Shown here in pieces: positions 45,048 to 53,772 of a stretch of DNA of 64,000 nucleotides. Under the pieces are notes generated by a model. It was not told the DNA's origin, made no database searches, and saw only the letters and a program-made list of their open reading frames with translations. Origin of the DNA: CAIWHR01 sp039931775 (lineage in GTDB: Bacteria; Pseudomonadota; Gammaproteobacteria; Burkholderiales; Casimicrobiaceae); NCBI GenBank assembly GCA_039931775.1, contig JBDTRG010000065.1:11691-75690 (forward strand). The letters run 5' to 3'. How positions within the stretch are numbered: the stretch's first letter is position 1; the number at the start of each line of letters is the position of its first letter. The translations under genes were made by a program, and so were the position numbers.

Positions 45048-45080
45048 CAAAGCCCTGCGCAAGCGGGGCTTTGTCTTTTT
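45048..45080 (+). terminator. rho-independent terminator after the Ig-like protein
   Basis: Stem CAAAGCCC (45048-45055) with GGGCTTTG (45066-45073), a 10-nt loop, then TCTTTTT. It ends just before the isomerase gene start at 45093. Confidence 0.88.
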
Positions 45081-45092
45081 CCCGGAATTGAT

Positions 45093-46043
45093 ATGCTCCG
45101 ACCATCTTGCATTGCGATTGCCTGCGTTGCCGCATTCGTCGGGAGCGTCGCGACCGCGGCCGAGTTGCCGCCGGATGTCCTCGTCAAGTCCGGCCGTGTG
45201 ACCATCACCCGCGCTGATTACGACCGTGAGATCGCGGCTGTCCGGCCGGACCTCCGGGCCGAGTTCGTCGCCAGCAGCGATCGCCTCGCCAAACTGTTGA
45301 ACGCGATGCTCGAGGCCAAGACGCTGGCGGCCGAAGCGCGGGCGATGGGTCTCGACAAGGATCCGGAGATCCAGGCGCGCATTGCGATGCAGATCGAAAA
45401 GGTGCTGGCGGTTGCCCGCAGCGAGCAGATCGAACGCGAGGCCGGTGCTGCGTTCGATCTCCGGCGCGACGAGTTCATGGTCCGCGCGCGTGAAATGTAT
45501 CTGCTCAACAAGGATCGGTTCACGCTGCCCGAACAGATCCGGGCGGCCCACATCCTCATCCGTACCGACAAGCGCAACGAGAAAGATGCGCTGAAGCTCG
45601 CGCAGGAGATTCGTGCCCGCGCGGTCGCTGAAGGCGCCGACTTCACCGCGCTGGCGCGCCAGTATTCGGAGGATGCGACTGCGAAGACCAACGGCGGGAA
45701 CCTCGGGTGGTTCGACGCGAGGCAGATGGACCGCGGATTCACGACGGGCGCATTTGCGCTCAAGAAGCCCGGCGAAATCAGCGAACCGGTGCTCTCGTCG
45801 TTCGGCTACCACATCATCCGCCTCGACGAACGCAAGCCGGCGCAACTGCAGTCGTACGACGCCGTGAAGGACATGCTGTTGGCCGAAGTGAAGCGCGACT
45901 ATGTCGGCCAGGTCCGGGCTGCCGCACGCGATGGGATCTCACGGGATTCCACCTTGCAGATCAACCAGCCGGCGATCGACGCGCTGGTCGTCAGGATCGA
46001 TCCCGAAGCGATCCGCAACGCCGGTGCCGTGAACCCCAAGTAG
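45093..46043 (+). CDS. periplasmic parvulin-type peptidyl-prolyl isomerase
   Basis: 316 residues. Signal peptide about 1-23. A helical N-terminal chaperone part is followed by a parvulin domain (about 148-250): IRAAHILIRTD, GADFTALARQYSED, GGNLGWFDARQM and FGYHIIRLDE are the family motifs. It should help fold exported or outer-membrane proteins, like PpiC/PrsA/SurA proteins. It sits between secreted-protein genes and the glycosyltransferase island. Confidence 0.9.
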   Translation: MLRPSCIAIACVAAFVGSVATAAELPPDVLVKSGRVTITRADYDREIAAVRPDLRAEFVASSDRLAKLLNAMLEAKTLAAEARAMGLDKDPEIQARIAMQIEKVLAVARSEQIEREAGAAFDLRRDEFMVRAREMYLLNKDRFTLPEQIRAAHILIRTDKRNEKDALKLAQEIRARAVAEGADFTALARQYSEDATAKTNGGNLGWFDARQMDRGFTTGAFALKKPGEISEPVLSSFGYHIIRLDERKPAQLQSYDAVKDMLLAEVKRDYVGQVRAAARDGISRDSTLQINQPAIDALVVRIDPEAIRNAGAVNPK

Positions 46044-46071
46044 CAACGGGGGGCGCACGATAGCCTCGCCC

Positions 46072-48363
46072 GTGACGGCGTCGACCGGACCGACTCGAGG
46101 CGGCGCCGCAGCCGTGGACGTCGTCATCCCCGTCTACAATGCCGCCGACGAGGCCGCGCGCTGCGTCGAGAGCGTTCTGCTGCACACGGATCGAAGCCAC
46201 CGGTTGGTTCTGATCGACGACGGATCGCCCGATCCCGCGATCGCCGCCTACTTCGCCGAGCTGAAACGGCGCGCGTTGCCGAACGTCGTGCTGATGCGCA
46301 ACGCGAAGAACCTGGGCTTTCCCCAAACCGCCAACCGCGGCATGCGCCTCTCCCGCGCCGACGTCGTCCTGCTCAATTCCGACACGCTCGTCACGAAGGG
46401 CTGGCTCGTGGCGCTCGCCCGCTGCACGGCCTCGGATCCGCGCATCGGAACGGCGACGCCGTTCTCCAACAACGCCGAGATCTGCTCGTTCCCGCGCTTC
46501 TGTGAAAACAACGTGCCGCGGGACGGCGACGATCCGGAGCGGATTCGCGAAGCTCTTTTTCGCGCGGCCGTACCGAGCTATCCGTGGCTGCCGACGGGCG
46601 TGGGCTTCTGCTTTTACATCCGCCGCGAGCTGATCGATGCGATCGGCGTGTTCGATCCGGCGTTTGGCCGGGGTTACGGCGAGGAGAACGATTTCTGCAT
46701 GCGGGCGCTGACCGCCGGCTATCGCAGCGTCCTCTGCGACGACGCTTACGTTCTGCACGTCGGAGGTCGGAGTTTCGAAGGACAGAAGGACGAGCTCGGG
46801 CTGCGCAACACTGCGCTGCTCTGCGCGCGCCATCCGCACTATCTCGACCTCGTCCGGGATTACATCGCCCGCGACCCGGTGCGGCCGCTGCGCGACGCGG
46901 CACTGACGCAGCATCGCATCCTGACCGGGCCCGCGCGCGGGGTGCTCCATGTGCTGCAGACCCACGGCGGCGGCACCGAACGGCAGGTGCGTGCGCTGAT
47001 CAATGAATCTAGGCTGCGTTACCGCCACTATCTGGCGATCGCGGTCGGCGACGCGTGGAGGATCGAGGAGACGCACGACGACGGCGCCGGGCGCAACTAC
47101 GAGTTCCGGCGGGCGCCGGACGAACCGTGGCCGGTATTCGTCGGCGGGATTGCGGCGACGTTTGGCATCGATCTCGTCCACCTGCACAACATCTCTCAAT
47201 GCCGGGAAGGCGTGATCACGGCGCTCGAAGGCCTCGTCCTTCCGTATGGCTACACGGTCCACGATCTCGATTTCGCGTGCCCGACGATCACGTTCCTGGC
47301 CGCCGACGGCATGTATTGCGGCGGCGTGACCGACGCGACGGCGTGTGCGCGCTGCCTCGCGGCGCAACCGAAATTCCACGAGGTCGACATCAACGCGTGG
47401 CGAGCGCGCCACCGCGAGCTCCTCGGAAGGAGTGCGTTCGTCATCGCGCCGTCGCAGTGGGCGGCGTCGATGCTGGCGCGCTACTTTCCGCGACGCGTGG
47501 CCGAGGTGATCCCCCACGGCGCGCCGTCGCCGGCGGATGCGGGCGTCACCGAGGCACCGCGCGCCCCCTTCGACCGGCCCGGCGTCGATGCGCCGACCGT
47601 GGCCGTGCTGGGGGCCATCGGTCCGGACAAGGGCGCGCGGCGGCTGGAGCGACTCGTCGACCTTGCGCGGACGCGCGGCCTCAAGCTCTCCTTCGTGCTG
47701 ATCGGATACCTCGACGTCAAGCACGGGCCATGGCAAAGCGACGACAAGACGCTTACGATTCACGGCCGATATGAACCTGTTGACCTCCCCGCGCTCCTTC
47801 ACCACTACCGCGCGCGGCTCGTCGCCTTTCCGTCGGCAGGACCCGAGTCGTTCAGTTTCACGTTGTCCGAGGCGTGGGCGGCGGGGCTTCCGGTCATCGT
47901 GCCGCCGTTCGGCGCGCTCGCCGAGCGCGTGCAGGCGACCGACGCCGGATGGCTGTGGACCGACGCCGAGTGGCGCAGCGAGGAGGCAATGCTCGACCGG
48001 ATCGTCGCGCTCGTCGCCGCCGAAAGCGGCGTTGCGCTGGCCGAGGCAGCGCAGCGCGCGCGAGCCGTTCCGCTTCCGACGGTTGTCGACATGGCAGAGC
48101 GAACGCTCGCCCGGTACGACGCGGCATGTGCGGAGGCACCGGTGTCGCGCGCGACGGCGTTTCCCCCGGCGCGCGTTCGTGATGCGCTGGGATACGTGCC
48201 GTGGTCGCCGCCTTCGCAGCCGCCATCCGCCGCAGCGAAAGGGAAGGATCCCGGGCGGCTGCTTCGCGCCGCGCGCGGTTTGCGCCGGACGATCGTCGGT
48301 CGCGCCCTGTCGCGCATGACGCCGGCGAGCGTCCGAAATGCGATGAAGCGACGCCTGCCGTAA
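46072..48363 (+). CDS. bifunctional glycosyltransferase, GT2 + GT4 fusion
   Basis: 763 residues from a GTG. The N-terminal GT2 domain (about 15-280) has VDVVIPVYNAADEAARCVESV, NLGFPQTANRG and LLNSDTLV (sugar-nucleotide motif). The second half (about 285-690) is a GT4-like two-lobe domain with LQTHGGGTERQVRAL and ESFSFTLSEAWAAGLPVIVPP, including the E-x7-E-type element. The C-terminus is basic. Such fusions are common in polysaccharide and glycoprotein glycan clusters. Its stop overlaps the ATG of the next gene (TAATG). Sugar and acceptor are unknown. Confidence 0.88.
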   Translation: MTASTGPTRGGAAAVDVVIPVYNAADEAARCVESVLLHTDRSHRLVLIDDGSPDPAIAAYFAELKRRALPNVVLMRNAKNLGFPQTANRGMRLSRADVVLLNSDTLVTKGWLVALARCTASDPRIGTATPFSNNAEICSFPRFCENNVPRDGDDPERIREALFRAAVPSYPWLPTGVGFCFYIRRELIDAIGVFDPAFGRGYGEENDFCMRALTAGYRSVLCDDAYVLHVGGRSFEGQKDELGLRNTALLCARHPHYLDLVRDYIARDPVRPLRDAALTQHRILTGPARGVLHVLQTHGGGTERQVRALINESRLRYRHYLAIAVGDAWRIEETHDDGAGRNYEFRRAPDEPWPVFVGGIAATFGIDLVHLHNISQCREGVITALEGLVLPYGYTVHDLDFACPTITFLAADGMYCGGVTDATACARCLAAQPKFHEVDINAWRARHRELLGRSAFVIAPSQWAASMLARYFPRRVAEVIPHGAPSPADAGVTEAPRAPFDRPGVDAPTVAVLGAIGPDKGARRLERLVDLARTRGLKLSFVLIGYLDVKHGPWQSDDKTLTIHGRYEPVDLPALLHHYRARLVAFPSAGPESFSFTLSEAWAAGLPVIVPPFGALAERVQATDAGWLWTDAEWRSEEAMLDRIVALVAAESGVALAEAAQRARAVPLPTVVDMAERTLARYDAACAEAPVSRATAFPPARVRDALGYVPWSPPSQPPSAAAKGKDPGRLLRAARGLRRTIVGRALSRMTPASVRNAMKRRLP

Positions 48364-51300
48364 TGGGAAAGGCCGAGTACAAGCGGTGGCTCGAACGCGG
48401 CCGCGGCTATCAGTTCGAAGGTCGCGCGATCGACGCGATGCTCTGCTATCGCCTCGCGCATCGCGAGGATCCAGGCGCTTCCGACGCGCCGTTCCATCTG
48501 GGCGAGGTGCTCTGGCAACTGGGCAGGATTCCGGGCGCGATCGCGGCGTGGCGCGACGCAGCCGCGGCCAATCCGCGCCACCTGGCGCCGAACCTGGCGC
48601 TCGCCGAGGCCCAGCTCGCCGCGGGTGATCTCGCAGGGGCCCGACATGCCGCCAACGCGGCGCTCGGCATCGCCCCCGGCAACGCCCGCGCCACGATCCT
48701 GGCGTCCATCGCCGCGATGCTGGAAGGCGATGGCGGCGATTCGGGCGCGGCCGCCTTCCGGCTGCTCGAGCGGGAGCCGCGACTGCTCGAGGCCGCGGCG
48801 ATTTCCGGCCCCCTCGCTCACGCGCTCGATCATTCCCCCGATCTTCCCGGACGCACAGAATTCCTGGCCTCGCTCGGCCGTTCGCCCGAGCCGCTCGCCG
48901 GCGCGCAACCTCTGTTGCTGGCGCTCGTGATCGAATCCATGCCTCGAGCCTCGGTTGATGCCGGCGCCTCGACGGCCCTGGCCGCGATGGCGCGCGACCG
49001 TGCGTTCGGCCCGGCCGATCACGAGGCGCTGCGCAGGGTGGCGGCGGCGGTCATGCTCGTCGATTCCATCGCCGGACGCGAACTCGGCGCGCGCTACGCG
49101 GCGCTGTGCGCCATGGCGTTTGCGCCTGCCGTGCCGCACGGCTGGCCGATCCGAACCGCGGGGGAGAGGTATCGCGTCATCGTGCTTTTGCCGCCGACGC
49201 TCACCGACCATGCGGCACGAGCGACGATTTCGGCATTGTCGCGCCTGCCGCGCGACCGGTTCGACCTCGCGGTGGCGACCTTCGGCGCGGCGTCGGCTGA
49301 CGTGAAGGACGCGGCGAACGCCCTCGCGCCGGCGGTGGCCGAGTTGCCGGTCGTGAATGACCCAGCCGTTGCCAAGGCGCTGGCGGCGCGCGACTTCGAC
49401 GTGCTCGTCGACCTCGCGGGAGCCGTCGCGGCGCCACTTTTGGCACAAAGGCCCGCGCGCGCGATCTTCGCGATTCGCACGACGGGCGACGCAAACGTCG
49501 AACCGATCGTCGACCGGACGTTCGCCGATGCGGAGGCGCTCGTCGCGGGCATCCTGTCGCAACGGGCGGCGCACGATGCGAGCCGGGATTGCCAGTTCGA
49601 CGCTTCGGCGCTGGACGCGATGTGGAACGATGCAGTGCGCACGCATCAGCGCGGCGATCCGGACCTCGCGCGTGCCGCCTATACGCAATTGCTCGGCGCG
49701 CAACCCGGATTCGCTTCCGCGCACTACCTGCGCGGAATCCTCGCTCGCGACGCCGGCGACAGTGCAGCCGCTCGCGCCGACTTCGCCGCCGCGCTCGAGG
49801 CCGCGCCATCGTACGTCGACGCGCGCGTAGCTGCCGCCGGTGCGGCCACCGACGCAAACGAACCTGCCGCTGCTATCGCGTTGTGCCAGGAAGGCCTTGC
49901 GCGCACGCCGGGCAGCGTCGGCCTGTGGCGAGCGCTGGGCATGGCCGAGCTCGCGCTCTCCGACGGCGCCGCGGCGGCCGCCGCCTTCGAGCGCGCGCTC
50001 GCCCTCGATCCCGACGACGGCGACACGCACTACAACCACGGCGTCGCGCTGCAGATGCAACGCTCGTTCAACGACGCGGCGCGCGCGTATCAGCGGGCGC
50101 TGGCGTTCAAGCCCACCTTGATCCACGCCGACTACAACCTCGGCGTGCTGTTTCAGCAACAGGGTGTCGCGGATGCGGCGATCACCGCGTACGAATCGGT
50201 CCTCGCCGCCGATCCGAAACACGTTTCCGCGTACAAGAATCTGGGCGAGGTCCTGCTTGGTGCCGGCAAGTTCGACGCATGGATCGCGAACTTCGGGCGC
50301 TTCGAGGCCCATTGTCCCGACGCGCTGCCGCTCGCCGTCCAGGCGCTGGAAGTGTGCCAGTACCTCGGCGATTTTCAGAAGGTCGAGCACTATCTCGACG
50401 GCTTGCGCCGCGAGGCGTTCCGGGTCGAGAGCGAGCTGCAACTGGCCGACTGCCTGGAAGTGCTTCTGTACCTGCTGCTGTACTTCGACGTCGAGCCGGA
50501 GATGATGCTGCGTTTTGCGCAGACCTACGATGCCACGGCGAAGCGGGTCTACGGCGAGCAGTTCCCCCCGCGGCCGGCGCGCAAGCCCGGGCGTTTGCGG
50601 ATCGGCTACCTGTCGGCGGACCTGCGCAATCATGTGATGGGCAAGATGGCGTGGCAGGCGATCGCCCTGCACGACAAGTCGCGGTTCGAGCTCTTTTTCT
50701 ATTCGCTATCGAACGAAAGCGACGCGTGGACGGATCGCTTTCGCGGGATCGCGGATCGGTTCGAAGTTGTCGCACCTCGCAACGAACGCGGGGCCGCGTT
50801 GCGCATCGCCGAAGACGACCTCGACGTGCTCGTCGACCTTTCCGGGCACACGAAGGGCGCAAAGCCGGGGATCCTCGCATTCAAACCGGCGCGGGTGCAG
50901 ATCACGCACGTCGCGAGTGCAGGAACCATCGGAATGTCCGCCGTCGACTTCAAGCTCACCGACCGCTACGCCGACGTGCCCGAGAACCGGGCGTTGCAGA
51001 TCGAGGCGCCGCTGGTGATGGAGGGTTGCGTCTATCCGTATCGCCATGTGGCGCCGGCCGCGCGGCATCCCTTTCATCGCGATGCGCTCCGCATCGCCGC
51101 TGATGCGGTGGTGATCGGCGCGTTCGTCAGCGGTCTCAAGCTGTCGCGGCGTTGCCTTTCGCTCTGGCGGGAAGTGCTCGAACGGATCCCGCGCGCGCGG
51201 CTCGCGTTCTCGCCGGTCAACCCGGCTGCGCGGTCGCTTTACCTGCGACTGGCAGGGGTCGCGGGGATTCCGGCGGAGCGTCTGGTATTCGTCCCACAGG

Positions 51301-51707
51301 GACGCGACGATGCCGAAAACCAGGCCCGATACGAGCTCGTCGATTTCGTGCTCGATCCGATGCCCTATGGCGGCACCAACGGGACACTGGAGGCCATCGA
51401 CATGCGCGTCCCCGTCGTGACGCTCCAGGGCCGACGGCATGGGGAGCGCACGTCGTACTCGATCCTCTCCAATCTCGGCGTGACGGATACCATTGCCCAG
51501 AGCGGGCGCGATTACGTGGAGATCGCCGTGCGCCTTGCTGACGACGCGCTGTTCATGGCAAGCGTGCGCGCCGCGATCGGCGAGCGCCTCAAATTCTCGC
51601 CGCTCACGGACGCGGCCGCGCACACTCGTCACCTCGAGTCTGCTTACGTTGCGGCGTTGCAGGAGCGCTGCCCGGACGCGGTCGCGGCAGGATCGATCGG
51701 TGGCTGA
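48363..51707 (+). CDS. large TPR/GT41 glycosyltransferase with an inner vestigial GT-like domain
   Basis: 1114 residues. Order seen: TPR-like repeats (about 1-130), a helical region, a Rossmann-like segment (about 265-400, RYRVIVLLPP and FDVLVDLAGAVAAPLLAQ) that looks like a degenerate copy of the GT41 N-lobe, then TPRs (about 418-690), then a full GT41 domain from about 744. In the full domain His757 (LRNHVMG) and Lys926 (SGLKLS) match the OGT His and Lys; FNxxYK is otherwise poorly kept. PMPYGGTNGTLEAIDMRVPVVTLQG completes the donor site. Cytoplasmic. It is coupled to the GT2-GT4 gene upstream and to the next GT41 gene downstream. Confidence 0.85.
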   Translation: MGKAEYKRWLERGRGYQFEGRAIDAMLCYRLAHREDPGASDAPFHLGEVLWQLGRIPGAIAAWRDAAAANPRHLAPNLALAEAQLAAGDLAGARHAANAALGIAPGNARATILASIAAMLEGDGGDSGAAAFRLLEREPRLLEAAAISGPLAHALDHSPDLPGRTEFLASLGRSPEPLAGAQPLLLALVIESMPRASVDAGASTALAAMARDRAFGPADHEALRRVAAAVMLVDSIAGRELGARYAALCAMAFAPAVPHGWPIRTAGERYRVIVLLPPTLTDHAARATISALSRLPRDRFDLAVATFGAASADVKDAANALAPAVAELPVVNDPAVAKALAARDFDVLVDLAGAVAAPLLAQRPARAIFAIRTTGDANVEPIVDRTFADAEALVAGILSQRAAHDASRDCQFDASALDAMWNDAVRTHQRGDPDLARAAYTQLLGAQPGFASAHYLRGILARDAGDSAAARADFAAALEAAPSYVDARVAAAGAATDANEPAAAIALCQEGLARTPGSVGLWRALGMAELALSDGAAAAAAFERALALDPDDGDTHYNHGVALQMQRSFNDAARAYQRALAFKPTLIHADYNLGVLFQQQGVADAAITAYESVLAADPKHVSAYKNLGEVLLGAGKFDAWIANFGRFEAHCPDALPLAVQALEVCQYLGDFQKVEHYLDGLRREAFRVESELQLADCLEVLLYLLLYFDVEPEMMLRFAQTYDATAKRVYGEQFPPRPARKPGRLRIGYLSADLRNHVMGKMAWQAIALHDKSRFELFFYSLSNESDAWTDRFRGIADRFEVVAPRNERGAALRIAEDDLDVLVDLSGHTKGAKPGILAFKPARVQITHVASAGTIGMSAVDFKLTDRYADVPENRALQIEAPLVMEGCVYPYRHVAPAARHPFHRDALRIAADAVVIGAFVSGLKLSRRCLSLWREVLERIPRARLAFSPVNPAARSLYLRLAGVAGIPAERLVFVPQGRDDAENQARYELVDFVLDPMPYGGTNGTLEAIDMRVPVVTLQGRRHGERTSYSILSNLGVTDTIAQSGRDYVEIAVRLADDALFMASVRAAIGERLKFSPLTDAAAHTRHLESAYVAALQERCPDAVAAGSIGG

Positions 51708-53772
51708 TCGGGAGCTTGCGCTGGCGCAGGCAGCCGTTGCCACCGCACCGAACGACGCCGCATTGCATTTCCGGCTGGCGCAGCTCCTTGAGGACGCAGG
51801 TCAGCTGCCCGCGGCCGTGAACAGTCTTCGCACCGCCTTACGACTGCGGCCGAACCATGCCGAGGCGCATGGCTACCTGGGCCTGCTGCTTGCGGATACC
51901 GCGGACGCCGAAGGCGCCATTGCGAGCCTCCGGCGCGCGGTAGCGCTCAAACCGGACTACCTCCGCGCGTGGAACAACCTCGGATCGGCGCTGCGCAACG
52001 CGGGACGGCTCCAGGAGGCGGTCGACGCGATCCAGACTGCGCTGCGGCTGCAGCCCGATTACGCGTTCGGCCACGCGTCCCTCGGTCTCCTGGAGCGCGA
52101 CCTCGGGGACGAGCCTGCGGCGGAAGGTTCGCTGCGCACCGCGTTGCGGCTGCGGCCGGATTTGCGAAGCGCGATGGTCGGCCTCGCGGGCCTGCTGCAG
52201 CGACAGAGTCGGCTCGACGAGTCGGCGCAGCTCTACGTCGGCGCGCTCAAGCTGCAGTCGGCCGCCAACGAGTGGTTTCAATTGGGCGTCGTGCTGTCCG
52301 AGCGCGGCGATTGCGAACAGGCGCGCGACGCGTTCCGGCGCGCGCTCGAAGCCGAACCGCGGCACCTGCGCGCGGCGCTGGGACTGCACCTCACGCTGCC
52401 GATGCTCTACGACAGCGCCGATGACATCGCCGCAGCACGCGCGGCGTACGCGCAAGGCCTGACGGAGCTCGAAGCAATCGTCCCCGAATGCATGCGCGGG
52501 CGAACCGCCGCCGAAGCGCTAGACGTCTGGCAGTGGAGCAATTTCCTGCTTCCCTACCAGGCAGAGAACGACCGCGAACTGCAACAAAAGTACGCGGCGC
52601 TCGTCGCGCGGTCGATCGATGGTTCTGCACCCGGGACGCGGCGCGCGCTGCCCCGGGTATCGGTGGCGGATCGGCGCATCCGGATCGGATTTGCGTCGGC
52701 GTTCTTCAAGGTCGGAACGGTCGGCATGTACTTCCGTCGCTGGATCACCGGGCTCGATCGCTCGAAATTCGAGGTATTTCTCTACCACCTGCATCCGGGC
52801 GTCGACGACGTCGCGAGCGAGCTCTCGGGGCACGTCGACCACTTCCGCCACCTCGTCGGACCGCGGTGGCGCGTGGCCAACGTCGCGGAAGCTTTGCGCG
52901 CCGATGCGCTCGACGTCCTCGTCTACCTGGAACTAGGGATGCACTCCGTCACGTTTGCGCTCGCGGCGCTTCGTCTCGCGCCGGTTCAGTGCGCGGCGTG
53001 GGGTCATCCGACGACATCCGGGCATCCGACGATCGACTACTACCTTTCCGCCGCGACGATGGAGCCGCCCGACGCGGCGCTGCAGTACAGCGAACGGCTG
53101 GTGCTGCTGCCGGGAATCGGCACCCAGTACGCGACGCCATCGGTGCCGGCGGACACCGATCGCGCGCGCTTCTCCCTGCCGCCGGACAGAGTGCTGTTCC
53201 TCTGCCCGCAATCGCTGTTCAAGGTGCATCCGGACAACGACAGCCTGCTCGCTGACGTCATGGCCACCGCCGGCAATGCGACGCTCGTGCTGTTCGAGGG
53301 CCGTCACCCGGTGCTCACCGACCGCTTCATGCGGCGGCTGGAACGGGCCTTCGCCGCCCGGGGGCTCGCCATCCGCGAGCGCGCGATCGTGCTGCCGGGC
53401 GTTTCGCATCCGGACTATCTGCGCGTCAATCGGGTATGCGACGCGATGCTGGACACGCTGCACTGGTCCGGCGGCAATACGAGTCTCGACGCGCTCGCCT
53501 GCGGATTGCCGATCGTGACGCTGCCGGGCGCGCTGATGCGCGGCAGGCAGACGGCGGGAATGCTCGAGGTGATCGGTGCGACCGAACTCATCGCCGTCGA
53601 TCGCGACGACTACCTGCGGATCGCGGCGCGGCTCGCCACCGACACTGTCTGGCGAAGCGAAATCAGAAAGCGCATCGAGGACTCGCGCGAGCTGTTGTTC
53701 GACGATCCGGCGCCGATCGAGCGACTGCAGTCGTTCCTTCAGGAGGTTGCGGTCGGCGACGTGCGCTCGTAG
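51700..53772 (+). CDS. TPR/GT41-like glycosyltransferase lacking the catalytic-site His
   Basis: 690 residues from a GTG that overlaps the upstream stop by 8 bp. About eight TPRs (1-300) are followed by a GT41-type domain from about residue 325 (RIRIGFASAFFKVGTVGMYF). Where active OGTs have His (SxDFxxHP) this protein has Gly339. Lys508 (CPQSLFKVHPDND) and DTLHWSGGNTSLDALACGLPIVTLPG, the donor site, are kept. It may be a distinct subfamily using other chemistry, or a non-catalytic partner. Its 3' end overlaps the convergent minus-strand gene by 34 bp. Confidence 0.83.
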   Translation: MADRELALAQAAVATAPNDAALHFRLAQLLEDAGQLPAAVNSLRTALRLRPNHAEAHGYLGLLLADTADAEGAIASLRRAVALKPDYLRAWNNLGSALRNAGRLQEAVDAIQTALRLQPDYAFGHASLGLLERDLGDEPAAEGSLRTALRLRPDLRSAMVGLAGLLQRQSRLDESAQLYVGALKLQSAANEWFQLGVVLSERGDCEQARDAFRRALEAEPRHLRAALGLHLTLPMLYDSADDIAAARAAYAQGLTELEAIVPECMRGRTAAEALDVWQWSNFLLPYQAENDRELQQKYAALVARSIDGSAPGTRRALPRVSVADRRIRIGFASAFFKVGTVGMYFRRWITGLDRSKFEVFLYHLHPGVDDVASELSGHVDHFRHLVGPRWRVANVAEALRADALDVLVYLELGMHSVTFALAALRLAPVQCAAWGHPTTSGHPTIDYYLSAATMEPPDAALQYSERLVLLPGIGTQYATPSVPADTDRARFSLPPDRVLFLCPQSLFKVHPDNDSLLADVMATAGNATLVLFEGRHPVLTDRFMRRLERAFAARGLAIRERAIVLPGVSHPDYLRVNRVCDAMLDTLHWSGGNTSLDALACGLPIVTLPGALMRGRQTAGMLEVIGATELIAVDRDDYLRIAARLATDTVWRSEIRKRIEDSRELLFDDPAPIERLQSFLQEVAVGDVRS

